A DNA stretch of 5,337 bases from Deltaproteobacteria bacterium (GTDB taxonomy: Bacteria; Desulfobacterota; Dissulfuribacteria; Dissulfuribacterales; QOAL01): assembly GCA_026996955.1 (NCBI GenBank), contig JALWJV010000148.1, positions 1-5,337 on the forward strand, read 5' to 3'. The notes under the pieces are model-generated. The model was given only the letters and a program-made list of their open reading frames with translations, searched no databases and was not told where the DNA came from. Position numbers and translations under genes: made by a program. Below are positions 1 to 5,171 of this stretch, piece after piece (position 1 is the first letter of the stretch; the number at the start of each line of letters is the position of its first letter).

Positions 1-212
1 CCCTTATAGGAGCAGCCTACGTCTCCCTAATCTGTGTTCTACCCAGCATACTTATTTCAAAGCTCAATGTTCCCTTTTATTTCGGGGGTACAGCGCTTCT
101 GATTGTTGTTGGGGTAGCCATGGATACCATGGGACAGATTGAGTCCCATCTCATTACAAGAAACTATGAGGGATTTATGAAAGGCGCCACCTTGAAGGGC
201 AGAAGGGGCTAA
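1..212 (+). CDS. secY: Protein translocase subunit SecY, C-terminal 69 residues (5' partial)
   Basis: SecY is the channel-forming membrane subunit of the Sec translocon, exporting unfolded proteins and inserting membrane proteins. The frame opens at base 3 and runs 69 residues to TAA at 210-212. Visible are part of transmembrane helix 9, the short linker around KLNVPFYFGG, and helix 10 with the hallmark GGTALLIVVGVAMDT followed by QIESHLITRNYEGFMK, which is the conserved end of bacterial SecY. The basic tail ending LKGRRG is the cytosolic C-terminus. The gene is cut only by the window edge and shows no damage. It is followed after 47 bases by map, with no adk between them, unlike the common secY-adk-map order. 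That places this at the end of an spc-type operon running into the alpha operon. Identity is near certain from the helix 10 motif. Confidence 0.96.
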   Translation, partial: LIGAAYVSLICVLPSILISKLNVPFYFGGTALLIVVGVAMDTMGQIESHLITRNYEGFMKGATLKGRRG

Positions 213-259
213 CAGGCAATATCGTTTTTTTATTCTCTGCATTCAAAGTTGGCTAACGG

Positions 260-1039
260 GTGAAGAAAAAAAAGGCTTCACGACGCATCAGTTTAAAGGC
301 ATCGTGGGAAATAGAAAAGCTTTTGGTAGCCAATCAAATAGTGGCACGTACCCTTGAGATGTTAAGGGAAAATCTGCTGCCCGGTGTCACAACCTATGAC
401 CTTGACAGGCTGGCTGAAGAGTATGTCATAAGCTGCTCAGCCATACCTGCGTTTAAGGGTTACAGGGGCTACCCTGCCACCCTTTGCGTTTCAATTAACG
501 AAGAAATAGTGCACGGCATCCCCTCGCCTGACAGGGTTTTGGAGGCAGGAGACCTTGTAAGCATAGATATGGGCGTTATTCATGATGATTATTATGGAGA
601 CGCCGCAATAAGCCAGGTAGTTGGCGAATTCGGTTCCTCAGAGGCTTACAGATTAATAGATTGTGCAAAAGAGGCTCTGTTCAGCGGAATAGAAAAGGTA
701 AAAAAGGGCAAACGCCTGGGCGATGTAAGTTCAGCCATTCAGTCAAAAGTTGAAGAATACGGATACGGAGTTGTTAAGCAGTTCGTAGGTCACGGCATCG
801 GCAAGAACCTTCATGAGCCCCCTGAGGTTCCAAATTACGGTAAAAAGGGGCGTGGCCCCAAGTTAAAAAAGGGCATGGTAATAGCCATTGAACCAATGGT
901 CACAGCTGGTGAGGCGGATGTTAAAGTGCTTGCTGACGGCTGGACCGCAGTCACCAAGGACGGATCGCTTGCTGCCCATTACGAACATTCTGTTGCAGTA
1001 ACAGACCATGGTCCTCTGATTTTAAGTCTGCTCAGGTAG
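260..1039 (+). CDS. map: Methionine aminopeptidase, type I
   Basis: This is a cytosolic metalloenzyme that removes the initiator Met from nascent proteins with a small second residue. The 259-residue length fits bacterial type I MAP. The five metal ligands of the pita-bread fold are all present: D103 (in SIDMG), D114 (in YYGD), H178 (in GHGIG), E211 (in IEPM) and E242 (in YEHSV). The substrate-site histidines H85 (VHGIP) and H185 (LHEPP) are also there. The start is GTG at 260: an in-frame TAA lies at 254-256, and the family-typical EIEKLLVANQIVARTLE begins near residue 17, so a later start would remove conserved sequence. No good Shine-Dalgarno precedes this GTG, so translation may depend on upstream secY or be modest. 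Neighbouring products S13, S11, S4 and IF-1 begin Met-Ala or Met-Ser and are expected substrates. There is no N-terminal zinc-finger extension. Confidence 0.96.
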   Translation: MKKKKASRRISLKASWEIEKLLVANQIVARTLEMLRENLLPGVTTYDLDRLAEEYVISCSAIPAFKGYRGYPATLCVSINEEIVHGIPSPDRVLEAGDLVSIDMGVIHDDYYGDAAISQVVGEFGSSEAYRLIDCAKEALFSGIEKVKKGKRLGDVSSAIQSKVEEYGYGVVKQFVGHGIGKNLHEPPEVPNYGKKGRGPKLKKGMVIAIEPMVTAGEADVKVLADGWTAVTKDGSLAAHYEHSVAVTDHGPLILSLLR

Positions 1040-1190
1040 GAAAATGTCATTACGGTTTGAAAATGGCTGATTATCAAATTGGTTGCTATTTCTTGCAATT
1101 CGGTTATATTGCCGAATTTGTCCTGAGCTTACTGGTAGAAAACAGCACAAAAAAACCAATTTTCTTGCATTATCAGTACAGGTAATAAAT
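1040..1190 (+). other. Structured spacer upstream of infA
   Basis: This 151-base gap has no convincing gene. It holds three complementary pairs. AAATTGGTT at 1076-1084 pairs perfectly with AACCAATTT at 1154-1162. AATTCGG at 1097-1103 pairs with CCGAATT at 1112-1118, closing an 8-base loop. TACTGGTA at 1130-1137 pairs with TATCAGTA at 1171-1178, with one G-U. The third pair crosses the first, so together they allow a pseudoknot ending just before the infA ribosome binding site. A 9-base direct repeat TTTCTTGCA occurs at 1089-1097 and 1161-1169. The pairings are read directly from the sequence; formation in RNA and any function are inference. Confidence 0.5.
1083..1110 (+). promoter_or_regulatory. 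Candidate sigma70-type promoter for infA
   Basis: TTGCTA (1083-1088, four of six matches to TTGACA) is followed after 16 bases by TATATT (1105-1110, five of six matches to TATAAT). The -10 lies in the loop of the AATTCGG/CCGAATT inverted repeat, which could be an operator or coincidence. An internal promoter ahead of infA would fit the 151-base gap. AT-rich spacers produce such matches by chance, so confidence is low. Confidence 0.3.
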
Positions 1191-1409
1191 ATGTCAAAGG
1201 GCGACGCAATACAGGTAGAAGGTAAGGTTCTGGAAACCTTGCCAAATGCAATGTTCAGGGTTGAGCTTGATAACGGCCACAAGGTCCTGGCACACATCTC
1301 CGGCAAAATGCGCATGCATTATATCAGAATACTGCCGGGAGACAGGGTAACAGTGGAGTTGTCTCCTTATGACCTCACAAGAGGAAGAGTTGTTTACAGA
1401 GAAAGGTAA
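1191..1409 (+). CDS. infA: Translation initiation factor IF-1
   Basis: IF-1 binds the A site of the 30S subunit and works with IF-2 and IF-3 in start-site selection. The 72-residue product equals the E. coli length and is one S1/OB-fold domain. Conserved blocks are GKVLETLPNAMFRVELDNGH (residues 11-30), AHISGKMR (34-41), YIRILPGD (44-51) and VELSPYDLTRGR (55-66). The frame is open upstream for 36 more codons from a TTG at 1083. ATG 1191 is chosen because it matches the universal IF-1 N-terminus (MSKGDAIQ), the upstream residues resemble nothing in the family, and AGGT at 1180-1183 gives a ribosome binding site at normal spacing. The gene sits inside the ribosomal operon between map and rpmJ, a common arrangement outside the gamma-proteobacteria. 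An 11-base direct repeat, CAGGTAATAAA, lies on both sides of it (from 1179 and from 1422). Confidence 0.97.
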   Translation: MSKGDAIQVEGKVLETLPNAMFRVELDNGHKVLAHISGKMRMHYIRILPGDRVTVELSPYDLTRGRVVYRER

Positions 1410-1429
1410 TAATCATACAGCCAGGTAAT

Positions 1430-1469
1430 AAAATATCTCGTACATCACCACTGAACGGCGAGGTATTTT
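1430..1469 (+). other. Hairpin in the infA-rpmJ spacer
   Basis: Bases 1430-1440 (AAAATATCTCG) pair with 1459-1469 (CGAGGTATTTT) over 11 positions with one G-U and an 18-base loop. It ends in four T, but these are part of the stem and the loop is long, so it is a poor intrinsic terminator. A processing site, partial attenuator or mRNA structure ahead of rpmJ is more plausible. The 94-base spacer contains no other feature apart from the rpmJ ribosome binding site. Confidence 0.5.
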
Positions 1470-1503
1470 CCCTACTGTTATACTTATATAAAGGTGAACG
1501 ATT

Positions 1504-1617
1504 ATGAAGGTTAAGGCATCCGTAAAGCCAAGATGCAAGGATTGCAGAGTCATCAGGCGCAGAGGAATAGTCCGAGTAATTTGTAAAAATCCCAGGCATA
1601 AGCAGCGTCAGGGATAA
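1504..1617 (+). CDS. rpmJ: 50S ribosomal protein L36
   Basis: L36 is the smallest protein of the large subunit and stabilises 23S rRNA folding. The product has 37 residues, the usual length. It begins MKVKASVKPRC and ends NPRHKQRQG, both near-invariant in the family. The zinc site C11, C14, C27, H32 is complete, so this is the C+ zinc-binding form rather than the cysteine-free paralogue. ATG 1504 is preceded by AGGTGA at 1492-1497. The TAA at 1615-1617 lies 15 bases before the rpsM start, with the rpsM Shine-Dalgarno directly after the stop, which suggests coupled translation. No second L36 is seen in the window. Confidence 0.97.
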   Translation: MKVKASVKPRCKDCRVIRRRGIVRVICKNPRHKQRQG

Positions 1618-1632
1618 AAGGGAGGAAACTTC

Positions 1633-2004
1633 GTGGCACGAATAGCAGGGGTTGACCTGCCCAATAATAAGAGAATGGAAATAGCCCTCACCTATATTTA
1701 TGGTATCGGGCGTACACTTGCAGGGCAGATTCTCGATAAGGCTGGAATTGATAGAAACAAGAAATCAGATACTTTAACAGATGAGGACATCACGGCACTC
1801 AGGAAGATTATCGATTCTGAGTGTAAGATTGAGGGTGATCTTCGCCGTGAAGTCTCCATGAATATCAAGAGACTCATGGACATGGGGTGTTATCGCGGAC
1901 TCAGGCACAGGAGAGGGCTGCCTGTTCGCGGACAGCGTACTTCTACTAATGCCCGTACCAGAAAAGGTCCTCGTCGTACAGCAGTTAAGAAGAAAAAGCG
2001 TTAA
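1633..2004 (+). CDS. rpsM: 30S ribosomal protein S13
   Basis: S13 sits in the head of the 30S subunit, contacts the P-site tRNA and forms bridges to the 50S subunit. The product has 123 residues (E. coli 118). The N-terminus MARIAGVDLPNNKR, the helix-turn-helix segment ALTYIYGIGR (18-27) and the C-terminal basic stretch YRGLRHRRGLPVRGQRT (87-103) followed by NARTRKGPRR are all diagnostic. The start is GTG at 1633, supported by GGAGGA at 1621-1626 six bases upstream and by the exact family N-terminus. It is the first gene of the S13-S11-S4-alpha-L17 cluster. In E. coli, S4 represses this operon through a pseudoknot at the rpsM start. I cannot recognise that element here, where the upstream sequence is rpmJ itself. 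Confidence 0.98.
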   Translation: MARIAGVDLPNNKRMEIALTYIYGIGRTLAGQILDKAGIDRNKKSDTLTDEDITALRKIIDSECKIEGDLRREVSMNIKRLMDMGCYRGLRHRRGLPVRGQRTSTNARTRKGPRRTAVKKKKR

Positions 2005-2117
2005 TCAGGGCCCTTAATCAAGGTCCCTATTAACTGACTGCCGGATACTGCTTAAGTTTATCGCATAAAAGCTTGCGGAGCAGCATCCAAAAAGTTGATC
2101 AGTTAGGAGTTAATCAA
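2005..2117 (+). other. Structured spacer between rpsM and rpsK
   Basis: This 113-base spacer carries two hairpins in series. The first pairs AGGGCCCTT (2007-2015) with AAGGTCCCT (2020-2028), with one C-T mismatch and a 4-base loop. The second pairs GGATACTGCT (2043-2052) with AGCAGCATCC (2079-2088), with one A-C mismatch; inside it TTTAT (2057-2061) can pair with ATAAA (2065-2069). An outer stem TAACTGA (2031-2037) with TCAGTTA (2099-2105) could enclose the second hairpin and reach the first base of the rpsK Shine-Dalgarno. TTAATCA occurs three times (2001, 2014, 2110). A leader controlling rpsK is an inference. Confidence 0.5.
2105..2109 (+). promoter_or_regulatory. Ribosome binding site deciding the rpsK start
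   Basis: AGGAG lies eight bases before ATG 2118 and fixes that start over the in-frame TTG at 2073, which would add 15 residues foreign to S11. TTGAT (2095-2099) and ATCAA (2113-2117) flank the site and could place it in the loop of a 5-bp hairpin. Confidence 0.8.
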
Positions 2118-2504
2118 ATGGCATCACCAAGAAGAGGTGGCCGAAGGGAAAAAAAGAACATTCCCGAAGGCATTGTTCACATACAAGCCACATTCAACAA
2201 CACCTGTATAACTATTACAGACAAGCAGGGTAATACGGTTTCATGGTCAACATGCGGAGCCCAGGGTTTCAAGGGTTCTCGCAAGGGTACCCCGTTTGCC
2301 GCTCAGATGGCATCAGAGAATGCTGCAAGAAAGGCCATGGAGCATGGAATGCGTGTAGTGGATGTCCATGTTAATGGTCCCGGGTCCGGACGTGAGGCCG
2401 CAGTCAGGGCACTTGCTGCAGCAGGGCTCAAGATAAAGGTTATCAAAGATGTCACGCCTCTTCCTCACAATGGATGCAGGCCGCCCAAGCGTCGCCGGGT
2501 TTAG
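2118..2504 (+). CDS. rpsK: 30S ribosomal protein S11
   Basis: S11 lies on the platform of the 30S subunit and helps shape the mRNA exit and E site. The product has 128 residues (E. coli 129). Diagnostic blocks are HIQATFNNTCITITD (21-35), GFKGSRKGTPFAAQ (50-63), NGPGSGREAAVRAL (86-99) and the C-terminus DVTPLPHNGCRPPKRRRV (111-128). N118 in the HNG turn corresponds to the Asn known to form isoaspartate in E. coli S11. The start ATG 2118 is fixed by the ribosome binding site at 2105-2109 and by the family length; the in-frame TTG at 2073 is rejected. The second residue is Ala, so Met removal by the MAP encoded upstream is expected. The gene is intact and sits between two long, structured spacers. 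Confidence 0.98.
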   Translation: MASPRRGGRREKKNIPEGIVHIQATFNNTCITITDKQGNTVSWSTCGAQGFKGSRKGTPFAAQMASENAARKAMEHGMRVVDVHVNGPGSGREAAVRALAAAGLKIKVIKDVTPLPHNGCRPPKRRRV

Positions 2505-2628
2505 GGTCCAATACCCTTTTAATTCAGAAACTAAAGGTGGCTTAACTGATACAGAACTCCCTTCTAGAATCATTGGGCAGGCAGTTTAGCAAATAAAAAA
2601 TTTCCGAGAATTTACTGGAGGACAAGAA
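2505..2628 (+). other. Spacer between rpsK and rpsD with pairing potential
   Basis: This 124-base gap has no gene. AGGGT (2503-2507, overlapping the rpsK stop) pairs with ACCCT (2513-2517) and is followed by a short T run, a very weak terminator-like hairpin. Further on, GCTTAACTG (2540-2548) can pair with CAGTTTAGC (2582-2590) at eight of nine positions, and CCC (2559-2561) with GGG (2575-2577) can nest inside it. The arms resemble those of the outer stem in the preceding spacer (shared TTAACTGA). GGAGG at 2617-2621 is the rpsD ribosome binding site. Regulation, for example by S4 acting on its own gene, is conjecture. Confidence 0.4.
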
Positions 2629-3258
2629 GTGTCAAGATATACAGGTCCACGTTGCCGTTTATGTAGAAGGGAAGGCAGCAAACTCTTCCTTAAAGGCGAT
2701 AGATGTTTCTCTGACAAATGTTCATTTGAGCGGAGAAGTTATCCCCCGGGGCAGCACGGCCAGGGGCGCAGGGTAAAGGTTTCCGACTACGGTATTCGAC
2801 TCAGGGAGAAGCAGAGAGTCAGAAGGATGTACGGTATCAAGGAGGAGCAGTTCCGTAGTTACTTTGCCGAGGCAGACAGGCGCAAGGAACTTACCGGTAC
2901 CACCCTGCTTGTACTCCTTGAGAGAAGGCTTGATAATGTAGTATATCGTCTCGGTTTTGCTGACTCCCGTTCCCAGGCCAGGCAGCTTGTTCGTCACGGG
3001 CACTTTACGGTGAACGGTGTAAAAACAGATATTCCTTCATTTCAGGTTAAGGAAGGTGACAAAATAGCCCTGAGGGAAAAGTCACATCAGATTGTTCCTG
3101 TAGTTCAGGCATTGGAAGCTGTTGCCCGAAGAGGTGTGCCTGACTGGCTGGAACTGGATGCGGAAAAAAGAGTCGGTACTGTCAAGGGGATGCCTGAGAG
3201 AAGTCACATTACCATTCCTATTCAGGAACAGCTTATTGTTGAGTTTTACTCCAAGTAA
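2629..3258 (+). CDS. rpsD: 30S ribosomal protein S4
   Basis: S4 binds the 5' domain of 16S rRNA early in 30S assembly and contributes to decoding fidelity; in E. coli it also represses the alpha operon. The product has 209 residues, close to E. coli (206). The N-terminus RYTGPRCRLCRREG contains C9 and C12 and is followed by C26 and C31, giving a complete four-cysteine zinc site (C+ form, absent from E. coli S4). Next come SYPPGQHGQGRR (37-48) and the RNA-binding S4 domain, about 98-160, with ERRLDNVVYRLGFADSRSQARQLV (98-121), HGHFTVNG (123-130) and a GDKI turn. The start is GTG at 2629, preceded by GGAGG at 2617-2621 with 7-base spacing. The second residue is Ser. rpoA follows after 35 bases. 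Confidence 0.98.
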   Translation: MSRYTGPRCRLCRREGSKLFLKGDRCFSDKCSFERRSYPPGQHGQGRRVKVSDYGIRLREKQRVRRMYGIKEEQFRSYFAEADRRKELTGTTLLVLLERRLDNVVYRLGFADSRSQARQLVRHGHFTVNGVKTDIPSFQVKEGDKIALREKSHQIVPVVQALEAVARRGVPDWLELDAEKRVGTVKGMPERSHITIPIQEQLIVEFYSK

Positions 3259-3293
3259 ACTTAACCTCCTGCCGCAAGGTGTTGGAAAAAATT

Positions 3294-4358
3294 ATGACTG
3301 AAAATCAGAATACCGAACAGACTCCATTTTATAGAAACTGGAGAGAGTTGATTGTGCCCAAGGCACTGCAGGTTGATTCGGACTCTCACACAGACCGGTA
3401 TGGCAAATTTGTTTGCGAGCCTCTTGAAAGAGGATATGGAGTCACCCTTGGTATAGCGCTTCGGAGAATACTTATATCGTCTCTTCAGGGAGCTGCTATC
3501 AATTCTGTCAAGATTGACGGGGTGTTGCACGAGTTTGCAACCATTCCCGGTGTCCTTGAGGATGTTACTGAGATTATTCTAAATCTCAAGAGTGTCAGGT
3601 TGAAGCTTCATCATGACCGGGAAGAGCCCTTGAGGATTGAAAAGAAAGGGCCGTGTGAGGTCAAGGCAGGGGATATCATTTCACCAACAGGCGGTGTTGA
3701 GGTTATGAATCCTGACCTTCACATAGCCACCCTAACAGATGAAGGTTCTCTTAATATTGAGATGACTGCCATCTGGGGCAAAGGCTATATCCCCTCTGAT
3801 GAGCAGGATAAAGGTGACGATACTGATGTAGGTAGAATCTATATTGATTCTCTCTTCTCTCCCATTGAAAAGGTCAATTATAAAGTCACCCAGGCCAGGA
3901 TTGGTCAGCGGACAGATTATGACAAGCTGACCATAGAAGTATGGACTGATGGAAGCGTTACTCCTGAGGATGCCATAGCGTATGCTGCAAAAATCCTCAA
4001 GGAACAGCTCACCGTATTTATCAATTTTGATGAGGTACAGGAGCCTGAGGTAGAGACTCAAGAGAACGATTTTGACGGTAAACTGGAAGAGTTGAACAAG
4101 AAAATTGACGAGCTGGAGTTCTCTGTCAGATCTGCAAACTGCTTGAAGAATGCAAATATTCACTACATTGGGGAGCTTGTTCAGAAAACTGAGCAGGAGA
4201 TGTTAAAGACAAAGAATTTTGGTAGGAAATCTTTGGAAGAGATCCAGAAGATACTGGATGGTCTTGGCCTGCACCTTGGAATGGAGCTTCCAGGTTGGTC
4301 CCCAAAAGCAGCTTCTGAATCAGATGAAGCCGGCGATCAGGAAGGTGATAAAAAATGA
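3294..4358 (+). CDS. rpoA: DNA-directed RNA polymerase subunit alpha
   Basis: Alpha dimerises to nucleate RNA polymerase assembly, and its C-terminal domain binds UP-element DNA and activators. With ATG 3294 the product has 354 residues; GTG 3279 or TTG 3282 in the same frame would add up to five. ATG is preferred because GGA lies seven bases upstream and the extra residues are not conserved. The N-terminal domain shows CEPLERGYGVTLGIALRR (41-58), HEFATIPGVLEDV (79-91) and WTDGSVTPEDAIAYAAKIL (217-235). The C-terminal domain, about 265-335, carries SVRSANCLK, with R279 equivalent to E. coli R265, then IHYIGELV and LKTKNFGRKSLEEI. A short acidic tail ends the protein. One oddity is Ile for the usual Asn in TLGNALRR (residue 54). 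The stop overlaps the rplQ start as ATGA, implying translational coupling. Confidence 0.98.
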   Translation: MTENQNTEQTPFYRNWRELIVPKALQVDSDSHTDRYGKFVCEPLERGYGVTLGIALRRILISSLQGAAINSVKIDGVLHEFATIPGVLEDVTEIILNLKSVRLKLHHDREEPLRIEKKGPCEVKAGDIISPTGGVEVMNPDLHIATLTDEGSLNIEMTAIWGKGYIPSDEQDKGDDTDVGRIYIDSLFSPIEKVNYKVTQARIGQRTDYDKLTIEVWTDGSVTPEDAIAYAAKILKEQLTVFINFDEVQEPEVETQENDFDGKLEELNKKIDELEFSVRSANCLKNANIHYIGELVQKTEQEMLKTKNFGRKSLEEIQKILDGLGLHLGMELPGWSPKAASESDEAGDQEGDKK

Positions 4359-5062
4359 GGCATCGCGTTAGAACCAGGAGACTAGGCGTAACCACGCCAC
4401 ATCGCAAGGCTATGATGCGCAACATGGTCACATCTCTCCTTGAGCATGGGCGCATTGTTACAACCATAACCAGGGCCAAGGAGCTTCGAAGGCTGGCTGA
4501 CAGGATGATCACCCTTGGTAAACAGGGAAATCTTCATGCCCGCAGGCAGGCACTTTCTGTTATTCGTGACAAACGAGTGGTAGCAAGACTTTTTGATGAA
4601 TGGGCAGGCAAATTTTCTGACAGAAATGGTGGATACACCAGGATTGTCAGGATGGGGCCCAGGCGCGGTGATGCTACCATGATGGCGGTTATAGAGCTTG
4701 CTGTTGACTCTCTTAAACCATCATCCAGGCGATCAAAGAAGGTTGAAACCAGCGCAGCCCCTGAATCTGTCATTCCCACTGCAACTGCTGCCTCAACAGA
4801 ACCTGAAACCCCGAATGTGGATGTTGCCGCAGTTGAGTCTGACTCAGTGGAGGATACTTCTGCTGAAACAGCAGACGTGGAAGCCGCCGGTGAACAGGCA
4901 CAGGCAGAAAATCAGGCTGATGAAGCAGATGCTGAAGAGTCTGTTGATGAAACCAGTGAGGAAGAGGCTGGAACAGAGGAGCCTGATGCTGAAATTGCAG
5001 AGTCAGATGCCGGTGATGCCAGTAAAGATAATTCAGCAGAGCCTGCGGACAACAAGGCTTGA
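4355..5062 (+). CDS. rplQ: 50S ribosomal protein L17 with long acidic C-terminal tail
   Basis: L17 is an assembly protein of the large subunit located near the peptide exit tunnel. Residues 1 to about 118 form a normal L17: MRHRVRTRRLGVTTPHRKAM (1-20), RNMVTSLLEHGRIVTTITRAKELR (22-45) and the end block YTRIVRMGPRRGDATMMAVIEL (94-115). E. coli L17 has 127 residues, whereas this product has 235. The extra part, after a short basic linker SSRRSKK, is low in complexity and strongly acidic: 34 Asp or Glu and only 2 Lys in residues 131-235, rich in Ala, with no aromatic residue, hence probably disordered. No frameshift is needed to read it, and it ends in TGA ahead of the terminator. Acidic L17 tails are known in several phyla; their role is unclear. 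The ATG overlaps the rpoA stop, with GAAGGTG at 4341-4347 as ribosome binding site. Confidence 0.96.
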   Translation: MRHRVRTRRLGVTTPHRKAMMRNMVTSLLEHGRIVTTITRAKELRRLADRMITLGKQGNLHARRQALSVIRDKRVVARLFDEWAGKFSDRNGGYTRIVRMGPRRGDATMMAVIELAVDSLKPSSRRSKKVETSAAPESVIPTATAASTEPETPNVDVAAVESDSVEDTSAETADVEAAGEQAQAENQADEADAEESVDETSEEEAGTEEPDAEIAESDAGDASKDNSAEPADNKA

Positions 5063-5117
5063 AAAGGTGTAAAAATCTGAGTTATATTAGTATTACGTAT
5101 AAAGCTATAAAAAAATA

Positions 5118-5145
5118 TTGACAATCGAGTATGACCGGTTAAAAT
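5118..5145 (+). promoter_or_regulatory. Consensus-like sigma70 promoter after rplQ
   Basis: TTGACA (5118-5123, exact consensus) and TAAAAT (5140-5145, five of six matches to TATAAT) are separated by 16 bases in an AT-rich stretch. Transcription would start near 5152, only about 20 bases before the terminator hairpin. It may serve the downstream gene through read-through, make a short terminated RNA, or be a chance match. Confidence 0.5.
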
Positions 5146-5171
5146 TAGAATAATAATCAGTTATGGCTATG

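Noticed and set aside
57..242. 61-codon - strand frame opposite the secY end
   Set aside because: It is antisense to the conserved SecY helix 10, with no supporting signal.
213..259. Terminator or promoter between secY and map, suggested by a run of seven T
   Set aside because: No stem precedes the T run and no -35/-10 pair with acceptable spacing is seen.
1083..1190. 36-codon upstream extension of infA from a TTG
   Set aside because: It resembles no IF-1 N-terminus, has no ribosome binding site and covers the inverted repeats; ATG 1191 gives exactly 72 residues.
2073..2117. TTG start adding 15 residues to S11
   Set aside because: AGGAG at 2105-2109 and the conserved S11 length point to ATG 2118; the extra codons lie in a hairpin arm.
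2503..2520. Intrinsic terminator at the rpsK stop
   Set aside because: The stem is only 5 bp with four T; too weak, and rpsD and rpoA must be transcribed through it.
3279..3293. GTG start for RpoA giving 359 residues
   Set aside because: No ribosome binding site at proper distance and the five residues are not conserved; kept only as an alternative.
3732..4163. 143-codon open frame on the - strand inside rpoA
   Set aside because: It lies wholly opposite conserved RpoA codons, resembles no protein and has no ribosome binding site or operon context.
4126..4512. 128-codon open frame on the - strand across the rpoA-rplQ junction
   Set aside because: Its position opposite two conserved genes and its unprotein-like composition mark it as a shadow frame.
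4698..5072. Second + strand open frame within the L17 tail region (Leu/Gln/Pro-rich)
   Set aside because: It is the shifted reading of low-complexity Ala/Glu/Asp codons; composition bias explains the lack of stops. The L17 frame continues smoothly from the conserved core.
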